Below, piece by piece: positions 8,738 through 17,784 of a DNA stretch of 64,000 nucleotides. A model generated the notes under the pieces. The model did no database searches. It saw only the letters and a list, made by a program, of their open reading frames with translations, and had not been told where the DNA came from. Location: positions 28,231 through 92,230 of the forward strand of contig CAZMNO010000007.1 in the NCBI GenBank assembly GCA_964567685.1, in the 5' to 3' direction. The DNA comes from UBA5972 sp964567685. Lineage in GTDB: Bacteria; Pseudomonadota; Alphaproteobacteria; Rhodobacterales; Rhodobacteraceae. Position numbers and translations under genes: made by a program. The stretch's first letter is position 1; each line of letters starts with the position of its first letter.

Positions 8738-9187
8738 ATGGAATTCGACCAGGCCATCCGCGTCTGTTTCCAGAAATATGCAACCTTTTCGGGCCGCGCC
8801 CAGCGCTCTGAATTCTGGTGGTTTGCGCTGTTTTCAATGGTCGGCAGTCTGGTGGTCGGTTTGCTGGATTCAGTCCTCCTGAAAGCGGCAACTGACGATA
8901 TCGGTCCTCTGAGTTCGATTTTCTCGCTGGTCATGCTGCTGCCCTCGATCTCGGTTGCCGTGCGGCGTTTGCATGATATCGATAAATCGGGCTGGTGGTG
9001 GTGGCTCTGGCTGGTGCCCTTGGTTGGCTGGATCATTCTGATCGTCTGGTATGCAAGCGTTGGGACCGCAGGATCAAATGATTACGGACCTGATCCGTTG
9101 GGTGGCAGCGACGGTGACGATTCCGGTGACCTGGACGAAGGGTCAACATATACAAGAACATCGATACCTAGCGTCCGCCGCGACTGA
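8738..9187 (+). CDS. DUF805 family membrane protein
   Basis: This 149-residue protein begins with the DUF805 signature FSGRAQRSEFWWF (residues 17-29) and has three membrane helices, with VRRLHDIDKSGWWWW between the second and third. A strong ribosome-binding site (CGGAGGG) precedes the ATG. The function of DUF805 is not known. The same domain is fused to a signal peptidase at 44635-45747 in this window. The C-terminal tail is acidic and low-complexity. Confidence 0.88.
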   Translation: MEFDQAIRVCFQKYATFSGRAQRSEFWWFALFSMVGSLVVGLLDSVLLKAATDDIGPLSSIFSLVMLLPSISVAVRRLHDIDKSGWWWWLWLVPLVGWIILIVWYASVGTAGSNDYGPDPLGGSDGDDSGDLDEGSTYTRTSIPSVRRD

Positions 9188-9206
9188 AACGACCGACATC
9201 GCCAGT

Positions 9207-10412
9207 TCAGGCATTACCAGTGCTGGTTGTCAGTTCTTTTGACAATCCAAATACCAGCACCACACCAATGCTGATCAACGCCGCAATAACCCAAATCGAC
9301 AGCGACCAGTCGCCCCCTTTATCCACGACAAACCCGGCCAGCACCGGGCCAATAAGCTGCCCAAGCCCTGCCCCCTGAAACAAGAGGCCCGACAGCACAG
9401 GCACCTCTGATGGATCATGTGCCAAAAGCGGGATTGATGCCCAGACAGTGGCGGCCAGCACCCCGGCCGCGAAGGAAAACACAATTGACGCAGCAATACT
9501 GGGTATCAGGCCAAACTCCGGAGCAAACAGAACAACAGCCGTGATCATCATGCCAGCAAAAGACATCAGATAGAGCCCGCGCAGGCCAAAACCGTGATGC
9601 AGCAACCAGCCCCCCAGAATATTTGCCGCGATAAGTGCAATTGCCCCGGCAAATGAGATACCTGCAGCCCGGGTTGCAACCATGGTGAACTGATCGACCA
9701 GAAAGGTCGGCAAATAGGCCATTTCAATCAGGTTGGACGAGGAAAAGGCCACGAATATCCCGGTTGTCAGCAGAACATCCCGGCGAAACACCCTGAAGAT
9801 CGGGGCAGGTGCCAGAGCCGCGGCCGGATTGCCCCGGTTGCGGGTCACTCCCCACAGGATCACCGCTGCCAGTGCTGGTAGCAATGCCGTTAGGCGGAAC
9901 ATGCCGCGCCAGCCGATCGCATCAAGAAAGAAGTGGGAAAGCGCCATCGACAGCGCCACGCCGCCCGGAAGCCAAACCGCCCAAAGCCCAAGTGCCACCA
10001 TCCGGTCGCGCGGTCGGGTTGCGGGCTGGATAAGGGCGGGCATTGCGGTGACAGTCAGGGCAAATCCAACCGCCTCGATCACGCGGCTGATCAACAGCGC
10101 GCTGACCCCCACCGCCGAAGCGCCGGTGGCCGAGCCGATGATCACCAGCCCCAGCCCCAACAACCCGGCGCGGCGTGCACCGAACCGCCGCGTTACCGTG
10201 CCAAAGAAAATACCGACACTGGCCGCCATGATCGAAATCAGAGAAACATAGGTCGCCAGCAGGGTCAGATCGGCCCCGAATTCAGCCCTGATAAGCGGCA
10301 GGGTGGCCGCGGCTTTGCCCATCTGCAGGGCAATCGTGACACCGGCGAACATCGCCGCATAGACAAGCGCCCAGTCGGTACGTATCTGAGGATCAGTAGC
10401 TGAAATCGCCAT
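9207..10412 (-). CDS. MFS transporter
   Basis: This 401-residue protein has about 12 hydrophobic helices in two halves and the helix 2-3 loop motif TRRFGARRAG, all typical of the major facilitator superfamily. The substrate is not evident; the closest general resemblance is to CynX/NarK-like or drug-type permeases. The start overlaps the 3' end of gshA by 20 bp, so the two are probably cotranscribed, which might suggest a thiol-related substrate (inference only). It converges on the DUF805 gene with a 19-bp gap. Confidence 0.88.
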   Translation of the reverse strand: MAISATDPQIRTDWALVYAAMFAGVTIALQMGKAAATLPLIRAEFGADLTLLATYVSLISIMAASVGIFFGTVTRRFGARRAGLLGLGLVIIGSATGASAVGVSALLISRVIEAVGFALTVTAMPALIQPATRPRDRMVALGLWAVWLPGGVALSMALSHFFLDAIGWRGMFRLTALLPALAAVILWGVTRNRGNPAAALAPAPIFRVFRRDVLLTTGIFVAFSSSNLIEMAYLPTFLVDQFTMVATRAAGISFAGAIALIAANILGGWLLHHGFGLRGLYLMSFAGMMITAVVLFAPEFGLIPSIAASIVFSFAAGVLAATVWASIPLLAHDPSEVPVLSGLLFQGAGLGQLIGPVLAGFVVDKGGDWSLSIWVIAALISIGVVLVFGLSKELTTSTGNA

Positions 10413-11763
10413 AGATCCTCTTTAGGTCACAATCCCAGTCACCGTTATAAGCGGCTAACAACTCATCCGCAGGTGACCGCCCGTCGGCTACGGTCTCCTG
10501 TAAAGCATTCAGAAAATGCGTCTCGTCCGGCAACATGCCCCCTACACCGGGCATGGCGCGGGCCTTCAACCCGCTTTCGGCAATCTCAAGCACCTCGGCT
10601 GCCAGATCGCGCATCGGCTGCCCGCCAACCTCGGAATGAAGCCCCCCGACCGAGGCCATTACCCGCCAGTTCTCACGCGTTTCCGCATCCCAGTCACGGC
10701 AGATATCCCAGGCCGCATCAAGCGCCGTCTGGTCGTAAAGCAGTCCGACCCACAACGCCGGCAGCGCACAAAGCCGCCGCCACGGGCCGCCGTCAGCCCC
10801 ACGCATCTCCATGAATTTCTTGATCCGTGCTTCAGGAAATATGGTCGTCAGGTGATCGGCCCAGTCGGACAGGGTTGGCGTTTCACCGGGCAGGGCGGGC
10901 AGCTCACCTTTCATAAAATCACGGAAGGACTGGCCCAAAGCATCGATATATTCACCGTCGCGATAGACAAAATACATCGGTACATCAAGGGCATAGTCAA
11001 CATACCGCTCAAAGCCCATACCCTCTTCAAAGACAAAGGGCAGCGTTCCCGTGCGGTCGGCATCCAGATCGCGCCAGACCCGCGAGCGCCAGCTTTGATG
11101 GCCGTTCACCTTGCCTTCAAAAAATGGCGAATTGGCAAAGAGCGCTGTGGCAACCGGTTGCAGCGCCAGCGCTACGCGAAATTTCTGCACCATATCCGCC
11201 TCGGACGCGAAATCGAGGTTCACCTGCACCGTACAAGTCCGGTACATCATCTGCGTGCCATGAGTGCCGACCTCATTCATATACCGGGTCATCAGCCGAT
11301 AACGCCCCTTGGGCATCATCGGCATCTGCTCATGCGTCCATTCCGGCGCTGCGCCAAGGCCGATAAAGCCGGCACCTATTTCATCGGCCAGCTCCTTTAC
11401 CTCTTTCAGGTGCTCATTTACTTCGTCGCAGGTCTGATGGATCGTTTCCAAAGGCGCGCCGGACAGCTCCAGTTGCCCGCCCGGTTCCAGGCTGACATTG
11501 GCGCCGGCCTTGGTCAGGCCGATAATATTGCCCGCCTCGGTGACCTCATCCCAGCCATAGCGATCACGCAATCCGGTCAGCATTGCTTTGATCGAACAGG
11601 GTCCTTCGTAAGGCAGCGGCAGCAATGTGTCTTTGTTGTAGCCGAACTTCTCGTGCTCAGTACCAATGCGCCAATCCGCTTTTGGCTTGCACCCGTCAGC
11701 CAGATAAGCCGCAAGCTGGTCGTGAGATTCAATCGGTCCGCCGCCGGATTGTGGAATTGACAT
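10393..11763 (-). CDS. gshA: Glutamate-cysteine ligase (plant/alphaproteobacterial type)
   Basis: This 456-residue enzyme catalyses the ATP-dependent first step of glutathione synthesis. Length and motifs (DWRIGTEHEKFGY near the N-terminus, LEPGGQLELSGAPLETIHQT, MYRTCTVQVNLDF, SRVWRDLDADRTG) match the proteobacterial/plant GCL class rather than E. coli GshA. gshB is not in the window. A 63-bp gap separates the start from the rsmE-linked gene on the same strand. Confidence 0.95.
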   Translation of the reverse strand: MSIPQSGGGPIESHDQLAAYLADGCKPKADWRIGTEHEKFGYNKDTLLPLPYEGPCSIKAMLTGLRDRYGWDEVTEAGNIIGLTKAGANVSLEPGGQLELSGAPLETIHQTCDEVNEHLKEVKELADEIGAGFIGLGAAPEWTHEQMPMMPKGRYRLMTRYMNEVGTHGTQMMYRTCTVQVNLDFASEADMVQKFRVALALQPVATALFANSPFFEGKVNGHQSWRSRVWRDLDADRTGTLPFVFEEGMGFERYVDYALDVPMYFVYRDGEYIDALGQSFRDFMKGELPALPGETPTLSDWADHLTTIFPEARIKKFMEMRGADGGPWRRLCALPALWVGLLYDQTALDAAWDICRDWDAETRENWRVMASVGGLHSEVGGQPMRDLAAEVLEIAESGLKARAMPGVGGMLPDETHFLNALQETVADGRSPADELLAAYNGDWDCDLKRIYGDFSY

Positions 11764-11826
11764 GGGGGAATCCTGTTTTACCTGAATGCCTGATCTGGTC
11801 GCACCTAATGGGTCTGTTTCGCTGCC

Positions 11827-12360
11827 TCAAGTCAAGGCACGAAATCCCGGTGGACCGCGCCAGATCACATCCCTTTGATCACTTTTGGCGTGAACTGCGG
11901 CAATCAGTTTTGCCGCTTCCATTCCCGGCAGGGCCGAAAAGGCATCAAAAAGCTTTTCCGAACCGGTCGCACTGATCGGAATGAACAATGTCGGACCTTC
12001 GGACTGTTTCAATACCCAGACCCGCCCGAACTGAATGGTCGTGCGCAGTTCCAGCCGCGTCATTGCCTCAAGATCGACAAAGGCACCACCGGCAGGGGTC
12101 AGGTAGGAGATGCGCCTTTCGGTCACTTCGACAAGGCCGGGGCCAGCCTGCCGCCCGGAAAAACGCGAGCGCTGGAAACTGACCCAGAAAATGGCGGCTC
12201 CGATCACCAAAAACACCAGCCCGATGGCTTCGGTCATCCAGTTGTAGCGCTGAATTCCGCGCCACAATAACCACAGCCCCAGCAACGCCAGCCCCCCTGC
12301 CCCGATGCTTTCACCCCAGCGGGCAAGCCAGCGCGTAAGTTCCGGGCGAATGAGACCCAT
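11827..12360 (-). CDS. Membrane protein with PH-like domain, coupled to rsmE
   Basis: This 177-residue protein has two N-terminal membrane helices (about residues 17-35 and 43-62) and a soluble domain beginning GPGLVEVTERRISYLTPAGG that looks like a bacterial PH-type barrel. The ATG at 12360 overlaps the rsmE stop (TGATG), which fixes the start; a longer reading with nine more residues would enter rsmE. The family appears conserved next to rsmE in Rhodobacterales as far as I recall, with no assigned function. Confidence 0.82.
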   Translation of the reverse strand: MGLIRPELTRWLARWGESIGAGGLALLGLWLLWRGIQRYNWMTEAIGLVFLVIGAAIFWVSFQRSRFSGRQAGPGLVEVTERRISYLTPAGGAFVDLEAMTRLELRTTIQFGRVWVLKQSEGPTLFIPISATGSEKLFDAFSALPGMEAAKLIAAVHAKSDQRDVIWRGPPGFRALT

Positions 12361-13091
12361 CACCAGTCTCCCAGTGTGGATTGCCACAGGGCCAGCGCCG
12401 CAACCGCAGCCGTATCAGCGCGCAGCACTCTTGGCCCGAGGCTGATCGGGGTGACATTGGGCAGGCCGTTCAGTCGCGATTTTTCTTTCTCTGAAAACCC
12501 GCCCTCAGGCCCGATCAGAATTGCCCATTCCTCGGCCCATGGTGCCGCCTTCAGCGAAGCGCTGGCCCCGGCCAATGTTTCGTCGCAAAACAGGATTTGT
12601 CTTGTTTCCGGCCAGTCCGACAATACGGCGTCAAGCTTCTGCAAAGGTGCCACCTCAGGCACAAAAGTTCCGCCGCATTGCTCTGCCGCCTCAACGGCAT
12701 GCGCCTGTAACCTGTCCTGCCTGATCCGCTCGGAATTGGTGAAATCCGTGGCCACGGGCACAATCCGCCGGGCGCCCATCTCTGCGGCCTTTTCAACAAT
12801 AAAATCCGTACGCGCCTTTTTTATCGGCGCAAACAAAAGCCAAAGATCAGGGGGGATGGCCAGCGGTTTGCTCTGTTCATGGGCCAGCAGGATACCCCCG
12901 CGTTTGCCCGCCTTCACCACCTCAGCCTGCCACTCACCATCACGCCCGTTAAAAAGCGCCACGCAATCACCCTCTGCCAGCCGCATCACGGCAAAAAGGT
13001 AATGCGCCTGATCCCGCTCAAGCGGAACCGATTGCGCCGCCCCCAAAGGTGCGTCTACAAAGAGCCTGACTTTTGCCCGTTTATTGTCCAT
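12360..13091 (-). CDS. rsmE: 16S rRNA (uracil-1498-N3)-methyltransferase
   Basis: This 243-residue SPOUT methyltransferase modifies U1498 in the 30S decoding centre. It has the N-terminal PUA-like part and the knotted C-terminal SAM site: LIGPEGGFSEKEK near residue 200 and LGPRVLRADTAAVAAL at the end, both diagnostic. It is divergent from ubiA with only 12 bp between start codons, so the promoter of each must lie inside the other reading frame or be shared. Confidence 0.95.
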   Translation of the reverse strand: MDNKRAKVRLFVDAPLGAAQSVPLERDQAHYLFAVMRLAEGDCVALFNGRDGEWQAEVVKAGKRGGILLAHEQSKPLAIPPDLWLLFAPIKKARTDFIVEKAAEMGARRIVPVATDFTNSERIRQDRLQAHAVEAAEQCGGTFVPEVAPLQKLDAVLSDWPETRQILFCDETLAGASASLKAAPWAEEWAILIGPEGGFSEKEKSRLNGLPNVTPISLGPRVLRADTAAVAALALWQSTLGDW

Positions 13092-13103
13092 AGGCCCTTA
13101 TCT

Positions 13104-14081
13104 ATGTCGACCATCACCCGAACGCCAGAGCCCGATCACGACGGGCGGGTAGCCGACGCCACCTCGAAGAACTGGGTAGACCGTTTCTGCCCAGGGTGGT
13201 CGCGCCCCTATCTGCGCCTGTCGCGCGCCGACCGGCCAGCCGGCACCTGGCTGTTGCTGCTCCCGTGCTGGTGGGGGCTGGGGCTTGCGGTTGCCGCCGA
13301 TCCGGCTGGGCCCGGTTGGCAGGATGGCTGGATTTTTCTGGCCTGTGGCATGGGCGCCTTTCTGATGAGGGGCGCGGGTTGCACATGGAATGACATCACA
13401 GATCGCAAGTTTGACGCCGAAGTTGCTCGCACCCGCTCGCGTCCGTTACCATCGGGGCAGGTCACGGTCACGCAGGTCACTTTGTGGATGATCGTGCAGG
13501 CCTTGCTGGCGTTCCTGATACTGCTGACGCTCAATTCCGCCGCGATCCAGCTTGGAATTCTGGCTCTGGTTCCGGTGGTGATCTACCCCTTTGCCAAACG
13601 TTTTACCTGGTGGCCACAGGTCTTTCTGGGCCTCGCCTTTAACTGGGGGGCCCTGCTTGGATGGGCGGCGCATACGGGATCGCTTGGCTGGCCGCCGGTC
13701 GCGCTTTATCTGGCCGGGATTTGCTGGACGCTGTTTTACGACACAATCTATGCCCATCAGGATCGCGAGGATGATGCCCTGATCGGCATCAAATCAACGG
13801 CGCGGCTGTTTGCCCAACAGACACCGATGTGGTTGCGCGGGTTTTTCGTCGCCTCGGTGTCGCTGATGGCATTGGCGGTCATTCTGGCCCTTGTTAAAAA
13901 TGCCAGCCTGCCGGCGATGGGCTTTGCGCTCCTTGGTGCCTGGGCCTTTGGCTGGCATCTTGTCTGGCAGTTGCGTCGCCTTGATATCGACAATCCGGAC
14001 AGCTGCCTCAAACTGTTTCGCGCCAACCGTGATGCCGGGTTCATTCCAGTTCTCTTTTTCGCCATCGCGACAATAGTTTGA
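13104..14081 (+). CDS. ubiA: 4-hydroxybenzoate polyprenyltransferase
   Basis: This 325-residue integral membrane prenyltransferase joins a polyprenyl chain to 4-hydroxybenzoate in ubiquinone synthesis. The two aspartate-rich motifs are present: NDITDRKFD (first, after TW) and DREDD (second, in the YAHQDREDDALIG segment), with about eight membrane helices. The ATG at 13104 gives the normal family length; upstream in-frame codons lie inside rsmE on the other strand and are rejected. Confidence 0.95.
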   Translation: MSTITRTPEPDHDGRVADATSKNWVDRFCPGWSRPYLRLSRADRPAGTWLLLLPCWWGLGLAVAADPAGPGWQDGWIFLACGMGAFLMRGAGCTWNDITDRKFDAEVARTRSRPLPSGQVTVTQVTLWMIVQALLAFLILLTLNSAAIQLGILALVPVVIYPFAKRFTWWPQVFLGLAFNWGALLGWAAHTGSLGWPPVALYLAGICWTLFYDTIYAHQDREDDALIGIKSTARLFAQQTPMWLRGFFVASVSLMALAVILALVKNASLPAMGFALLGAWAFGWHLVWQLRRLDIDNPDSCLKLFRANRDAGFIPVLFFAIATIV

Positions 14082-14142
14082 TTGAACGCAGCCATGCCAG
14101 GCGTTAGAAAGCATCGGCACGCCAACGGAGCCTCCAACTGAA

Positions 14143-16053
14143 ATGAAGCGACTGGCCCTTTTTATCGGTGCACTGGTGCTGACACTTGCCGGTGCTGGCG
14201 CGTTTTTGGGTGCCAGCCTGATGGTCGACACGATCGAGCGGATTACCGACCGCGAAGTCAGTGAGGCCCTGAATGATGAAAAGCTCGACTGGGTCTCGGT
14301 GCGCACTGACGGTTTGTGGGTACATGTCTCAGGCGCGGCGCCTGACGAGGCAAGCCGGTTCAAGGCGTTAGGTGTTACCAAGCGCATGGTCAACAATGAA
14401 CGCGTTGTTGATGCGATCAAAATCGTTGATCCGGACGACCTCGGGCCGCCAAAGTTTTCGCTTGAATTGCTGCGCAACGGCGACGGGATTTCGATGATCG
14501 GTCTGATCCCGGAAAGCACCGGGCGCGATTTCGTGCTGAAGTCCATCGACGATATCGACGATGAAACGACGGTCACCGATATGCTTGAAACCGCCGATTT
14601 TCAGGAGCCAGACGGCTGGAAAGAGGCAGTTGATTTTGCGCTGGACAGCCTGCGCTCACTGCCGCGGTCAAAAATTTCGGTCACGCCCATGCAGGTGGTG
14701 ATCACCGCCATCACGGACAGTCAGGAAGAAAAGGCCGCGATCGAAGCCAAGCTGGAAAGCAACCGACCCGAAAAAGTGGCGCTGATCATGAAAATAAGCG
14801 CCCCTCGGCCTGTTATCACGCCTTTCAGCCTGCGCCTGATCAAAGATGAACTGGGCACAAGGTTTGACAGCTGTTCTGCCGACAATGAAGCGTCGGTGGC
14901 AAATATCCTGCATGCCGCTGAAATCGCCGGTCTTGATAAAGGAACCGGCCGCTGCGCAATCGGGCTTGGCGCGCCCTCACCCCGCTGGGGGGAGGCCGCC
15001 GTTACCGCCATTCGGGCGCTCAATGAACTCGGGGGTGGCAGTCTGACATTCTCGGACGCTGACATCACTCTTGTCGCCCATGACCGGACCAACCAGATCG
15101 ATTTTGATCGTATCGTCTACAATCTCGAGCAAGGCCTGCCGGATGTTTTTTCGGTCCACGCGGTGCTGCCCCCAAAACCGGTTCTGGAAGGACAGGAAGG
15201 CGAGCCTGATGCACCCGAGTTTCTGGCAACCAAAAGCCCCGAGGGGCTGGTTCAGATGCGAGGCAGGCTCAGGGATCAACGCGCTCAGATATCGATCAAC
15301 AATTTCGCCAAGGCGCAGTTTGGCGGTGAACATGTTCACGACACCACGCGAATAGATCCAAACTTGCCCGACGGGTGGCCCTTGCGCGTTCTGGCCGGGC
15401 TGGAAGCGCTGGCTAAACTGCACAACGGATCATTGCTGGTACAGCCCGAGATGCTCGAACTGCGCGGCGTCGCTGACCGGCCGGAAGTCAGCACCGAAGT
15501 GACCCAGATTTTTTCCGAGAAGCTGGGGGATTCATCGCGCTATCAGATTTCTGTTTCCTATATCGAAGCGCTGAACCAGCAGGAGCAGCTGCCAAGCCCC
15601 GAAGAATGTGTAGAGCGGATCAACGAAATTTTGACCGTACAACAGATTTCCTTTGCAACGTCCTCCACCAAAATTGAAGACGAGGCGATGGAGGTTGTTG
15701 AAAAGATTGCAGAAGCCATGGCGGATTGTTCCGAGGTCCCGATGGAAATCGGCGGTCATACCGACAGCCACGGGCGTGAGAAAATGAACCTGACTCTCAG
15801 CCAGGCCCGCGCCGAGGCTGTGCTTGACGCTCTCCTGAGCCTTGAGGTTCTGACGACATTCCTCAGCGCCAAAGGCTATGGGGAAAGCGAGCCGCTGGCA
15901 GATAACAAGACCGAAGAGGGCCGCAAGGCCAACCGGCGGATTGAATTTCGCCTGATCACCGAAGATACAAGCGAAGAGACAGACGAAACCGGCGAAAGCG
16001 AAGACAGCGCGCCGGAGGAATCCGCCAAGGAGGAAACAAGTGGGCAGGACTGA
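14143..16053 (+). CDS. OmpA-domain envelope protein with BON-like N-terminal region
   Basis: This 636-residue protein starts with a signal peptide or anchor (residues 1-26). The long periplasmic region appears to contain several BON-like repeats, judged by periodic DGLWVHVSG, GDGISMIGLIP and VQMRGRLRD strands. An OmpA peptidoglycan-binding domain follows (about 510-605), with GGHTDSHG at 537-544 and NRRIEFRL near 596-603. The acidic tail (607-636) is Glu/Asp/Ser-rich. It probably tethers the envelope to peptidoglycan. The next gene overlaps it by 14 bp. Confidence 0.88.
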   Translation: MKRLALFIGALVLTLAGAGAFLGASLMVDTIERITDREVSEALNDEKLDWVSVRTDGLWVHVSGAAPDEASRFKALGVTKRMVNNERVVDAIKIVDPDDLGPPKFSLELLRNGDGISMIGLIPESTGRDFVLKSIDDIDDETTVTDMLETADFQEPDGWKEAVDFALDSLRSLPRSKISVTPMQVVITAITDSQEEKAAIEAKLESNRPEKVALIMKISAPRPVITPFSLRLIKDELGTRFDSCSADNEASVANILHAAEIAGLDKGTGRCAIGLGAPSPRWGEAAVTAIRALNELGGGSLTFSDADITLVAHDRTNQIDFDRIVYNLEQGLPDVFSVHAVLPPKPVLEGQEGEPDAPEFLATKSPEGLVQMRGRLRDQRAQISINNFAKAQFGGEHVHDTTRIDPNLPDGWPLRVLAGLEALAKLHNGSLLVQPEMLELRGVADRPEVSTEVTQIFSEKLGDSSRYQISVSYIEALNQQEQLPSPEECVERINEILTVQQISFATSSTKIEDEAMEVVEKIAEAMADCSEVPMEIGGHTDSHGREKMNLTLSQARAEAVLDALLSLEVLTTFLSAKGYGESEPLADNKTEEGRKANRRIEFRLITEDTSEETDETGESEDSAPEESAKEETSGQD

Positions 16054-16360
16054 ACTGGTCATCGTCACCGCAATCATTCTATTTCTGGCGTTCCTTCTGG
16101 GCTGGACAGGGCACTGGCTGTTCAGCCGCTTCAACCGGGTTGCCACCTCAAACGTCGCCGAGCTTGACCAGATGGCAAGCGCTTTGCACGAGGCCGAAGA
16201 AACCCGTGATGAGGCTATTGCTTATATGCAGGGACGCGAGGCTGAGCTGGCGGGCCAGCAGGTGCAAACCGAGGCAGAACTCGCCGCGGCGATGGAAGGC
16301 CTTGGCGAAGCGCGGCGCGAGGTTGCCGAACTGCGCGCCTATATCGAAGAAAATTCCTGA
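16040..16360 (+). CDS. Small membrane-anchored coiled-coil protein
   Basis: This 106-residue protein has one N-terminal membrane helix (about residues 6-27), then a highly charged Glu/Ala/Arg helix running to the end and likely a coiled coil. It starts with GTG at 16040 inside the OmpA-domain gene (14-bp overlap), preceded by AAGGAGG at 16027-16033, an excellent ribosome-binding site. Translational coupling suggests it works with the OmpA-like protein at the envelope. No family name is known to me. Confidence 0.82.
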   Translation: MGRTELVIVTAIILFLAFLLGWTGHWLFSRFNRVATSNVAELDQMASALHEAEETRDEAIAYMQGREAELAGQQVQTEAELAAAMEGLGEARREVAELRAYIEENS

Positions 16361-16390
16361 GTTTTCCGGCAAGATCCCGTCAGACCAGCC

Positions 16391-16825
16391 TCACCAGCGA
16401 TCCAGCGATGCCTCGTCTTCCACCTTGCTTTCAACCCATTTCTCACCCGATTTGGTGATTTCCTTCTTCCAGAACGGGGCGCGGGATTTCAAGTAATCCA
16501 TCAAAAACTCGGCCGCTTCAAAAGCATCTTTCCGATGCGCTGAAGCCGTCGCCACCATCATGATCCGTTCACCCGGTTTCAGCGCCCCATACCGATGGAT
16601 GATCAGGCAATCTGAAAGCGCCCAGCGCTCACGTGCCGTGGTTTCAACCGCACTCAGCGCCGGGCCGGTCATCGCCGGATAATGCTCTATCTGCATCTCA
16701 AGAAGACTGTTTTCGGGGGTATCGCGCACCAGTCCGGTGAAGGTTACCACAGCCCCAGCGCCCTGCCCGAATCCGGCAAGCTCTAAAGCCAGGTCAAAAT
16801 CCTCGGCCTGAACACGATTGCTCAC
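16391..16825 (-). CDS. moaE: Molybdopterin synthase catalytic subunit
   Basis: This 144-residue large subunit of molybdopterin synthase transfers sulfur from MoaD thiocarboxylate to precursor Z. It shows VVTFTGLVRD near the N-terminus, IIHRYGALKPGE in the middle, and the catalytic lysine region YLKSRAPFWKKE near the C-terminus. It lies 1 bp downstream of moaD, as expected for partner subunits. Confidence 0.95.
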   Translation of the reverse strand: MSNRVQAEDFDLALELAGFGQGAGAVVTFTGLVRDTPENSLLEMQIEHYPAMTGPALSAVETTARERWALSDCLIIHRYGALKPGERIMMVATASAHRKDAFEAAEFLMDYLKSRAPFWKKEITKSGEKWVESKVEDEASLDRW

Positions 16826-16826
16826 A

Positions 16827-17078
16827 TCAGCCCCCGGTCATTGGCGGAAAGAAAGCCACTTCGCGCGCATCCTTGAGCGGGGCATCAAAATCCACCAGAG
16901 TCTGATCCACTGCCACCCTTATCGCATCAAGGTCACTCAGCGCCAGGGCGTACCGTTCCTCGCGCTCACGCAGTTCTTCAATCAGATCAGCCACGGTTTT
17001 CGCAGTTGTCGCAAGCTGCTCCTTGGGAACGCCAATGCGTTCACGTACCCAGGCAAAATAGAGAATGTCGATCATCAA
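16827..17078 (-). CDS. moaD: Molybdopterin synthase sulfur carrier subunit
   Basis: This 83-residue ubiquitin-fold protein ends in the obligatory Gly-Gly (FFPPMTGG), the residue pair that is adenylylated and thiocarboxylated. It begins IDILYFAWVRERIG, typical of MoaD. The start overlaps pgsA by 4 bp and the stop precedes moaE by 1 bp. Confidence 0.95.
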   Translation of the reverse strand: MMIDILYFAWVRERIGVPKEQLATTAKTVADLIEELREREERYALALSDLDAIRVAVDQTLVDFDAPLKDAREVAFFPPMTGG

Positions 17079-17743
17079 TCCTCGTCTTCATTGAGATATG
17101 GGCGTGATTTGCGATAGTAATCCACACCGGTCAGCGCGGTCAGCCCCGCTGCCAGCCACAAAAGGACAATGCCCGCATTGTAACTATAGATATACCCGCC
17201 ATATTTCCACCGCAGCCCGAAAACATCTTCCTCCACGCCTTCAAGAACGCCGATAAGAAACTCGCGTTCCATGGCAAAGGACACGACGGCAAAATAATGC
17301 TCGAACAACAGATGTGCAAACAGTACGACGACGGCGACCATCTGCACCATTGTTTTCCACTTCGCCAGGCGGGTCACCGGCAGTGAAGCGGATTTGCTGC
17401 CCAGAAACTCGCGCAGCCCGGAAATGAATATTTCGCGAAAGATGATGATCATCGCCGGAATGACAAAAAGTGTGGCGCCCTGATAAAGAATTGCCAGCAT
17501 CACAAGTGCCACGATTGTCATCGCCTTGTCGGCAATCGGATCAAGCATCTTGCCAAAATTGCTGACCTGCTTCCAGCGCCGCGCCAGAGCACCATCAAAA
17601 TAGTCGGTCAGTGCCGCGGACAAAAACAGGAAAAGCGCCGCCCAGTCGGCCCAGGGACGCGGAAGAATCTCGTAGACAGCCACAAGCGCAGGTGCCGCGA
17701 TCAGGCGCAGAACGGTCAGGGTATTGGGAATGGTCCAGCGCAT
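17075..17743 (-). CDS. pgsA: CDP-diacylglycerol-glycerol-3-phosphate 3-phosphatidyltransferase
   Basis: This 222-residue inner-membrane enzyme commits CDP-diacylglycerol to phosphatidylglycerol synthesis. The CDP-alcohol phosphotransferase motif DGx2ARx8Gx3Dx3D appears as DGALARRWKQ followed by GKMLDPIADK. It has several membrane helices and starts NTLTVLRL as in other PgsA proteins. It sits 41 bp downstream of uvrC, an arrangement shared with many proteobacteria. Confidence 0.95.
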   Translation of the reverse strand: MRWTIPNTLTVLRLIAAPALVAVYEILPRPWADWAALFLFLSAALTDYFDGALARRWKQVSNFGKMLDPIADKAMTIVALVMLAILYQGATLFVIPAMIIIFREIFISGLREFLGSKSASLPVTRLAKWKTMVQMVAVVVLFAHLLFEHYFAVVSFAMEREFLIGVLEGVEEDVFGLRWKYGGYIYSYNAGIVLLWLAAGLTALTGVDYYRKSRPYLNEDED

Positions 17744-17784
17744 CTATTGTTCCGTATCTTACAAGGCTGATCTTATCTAAACCT

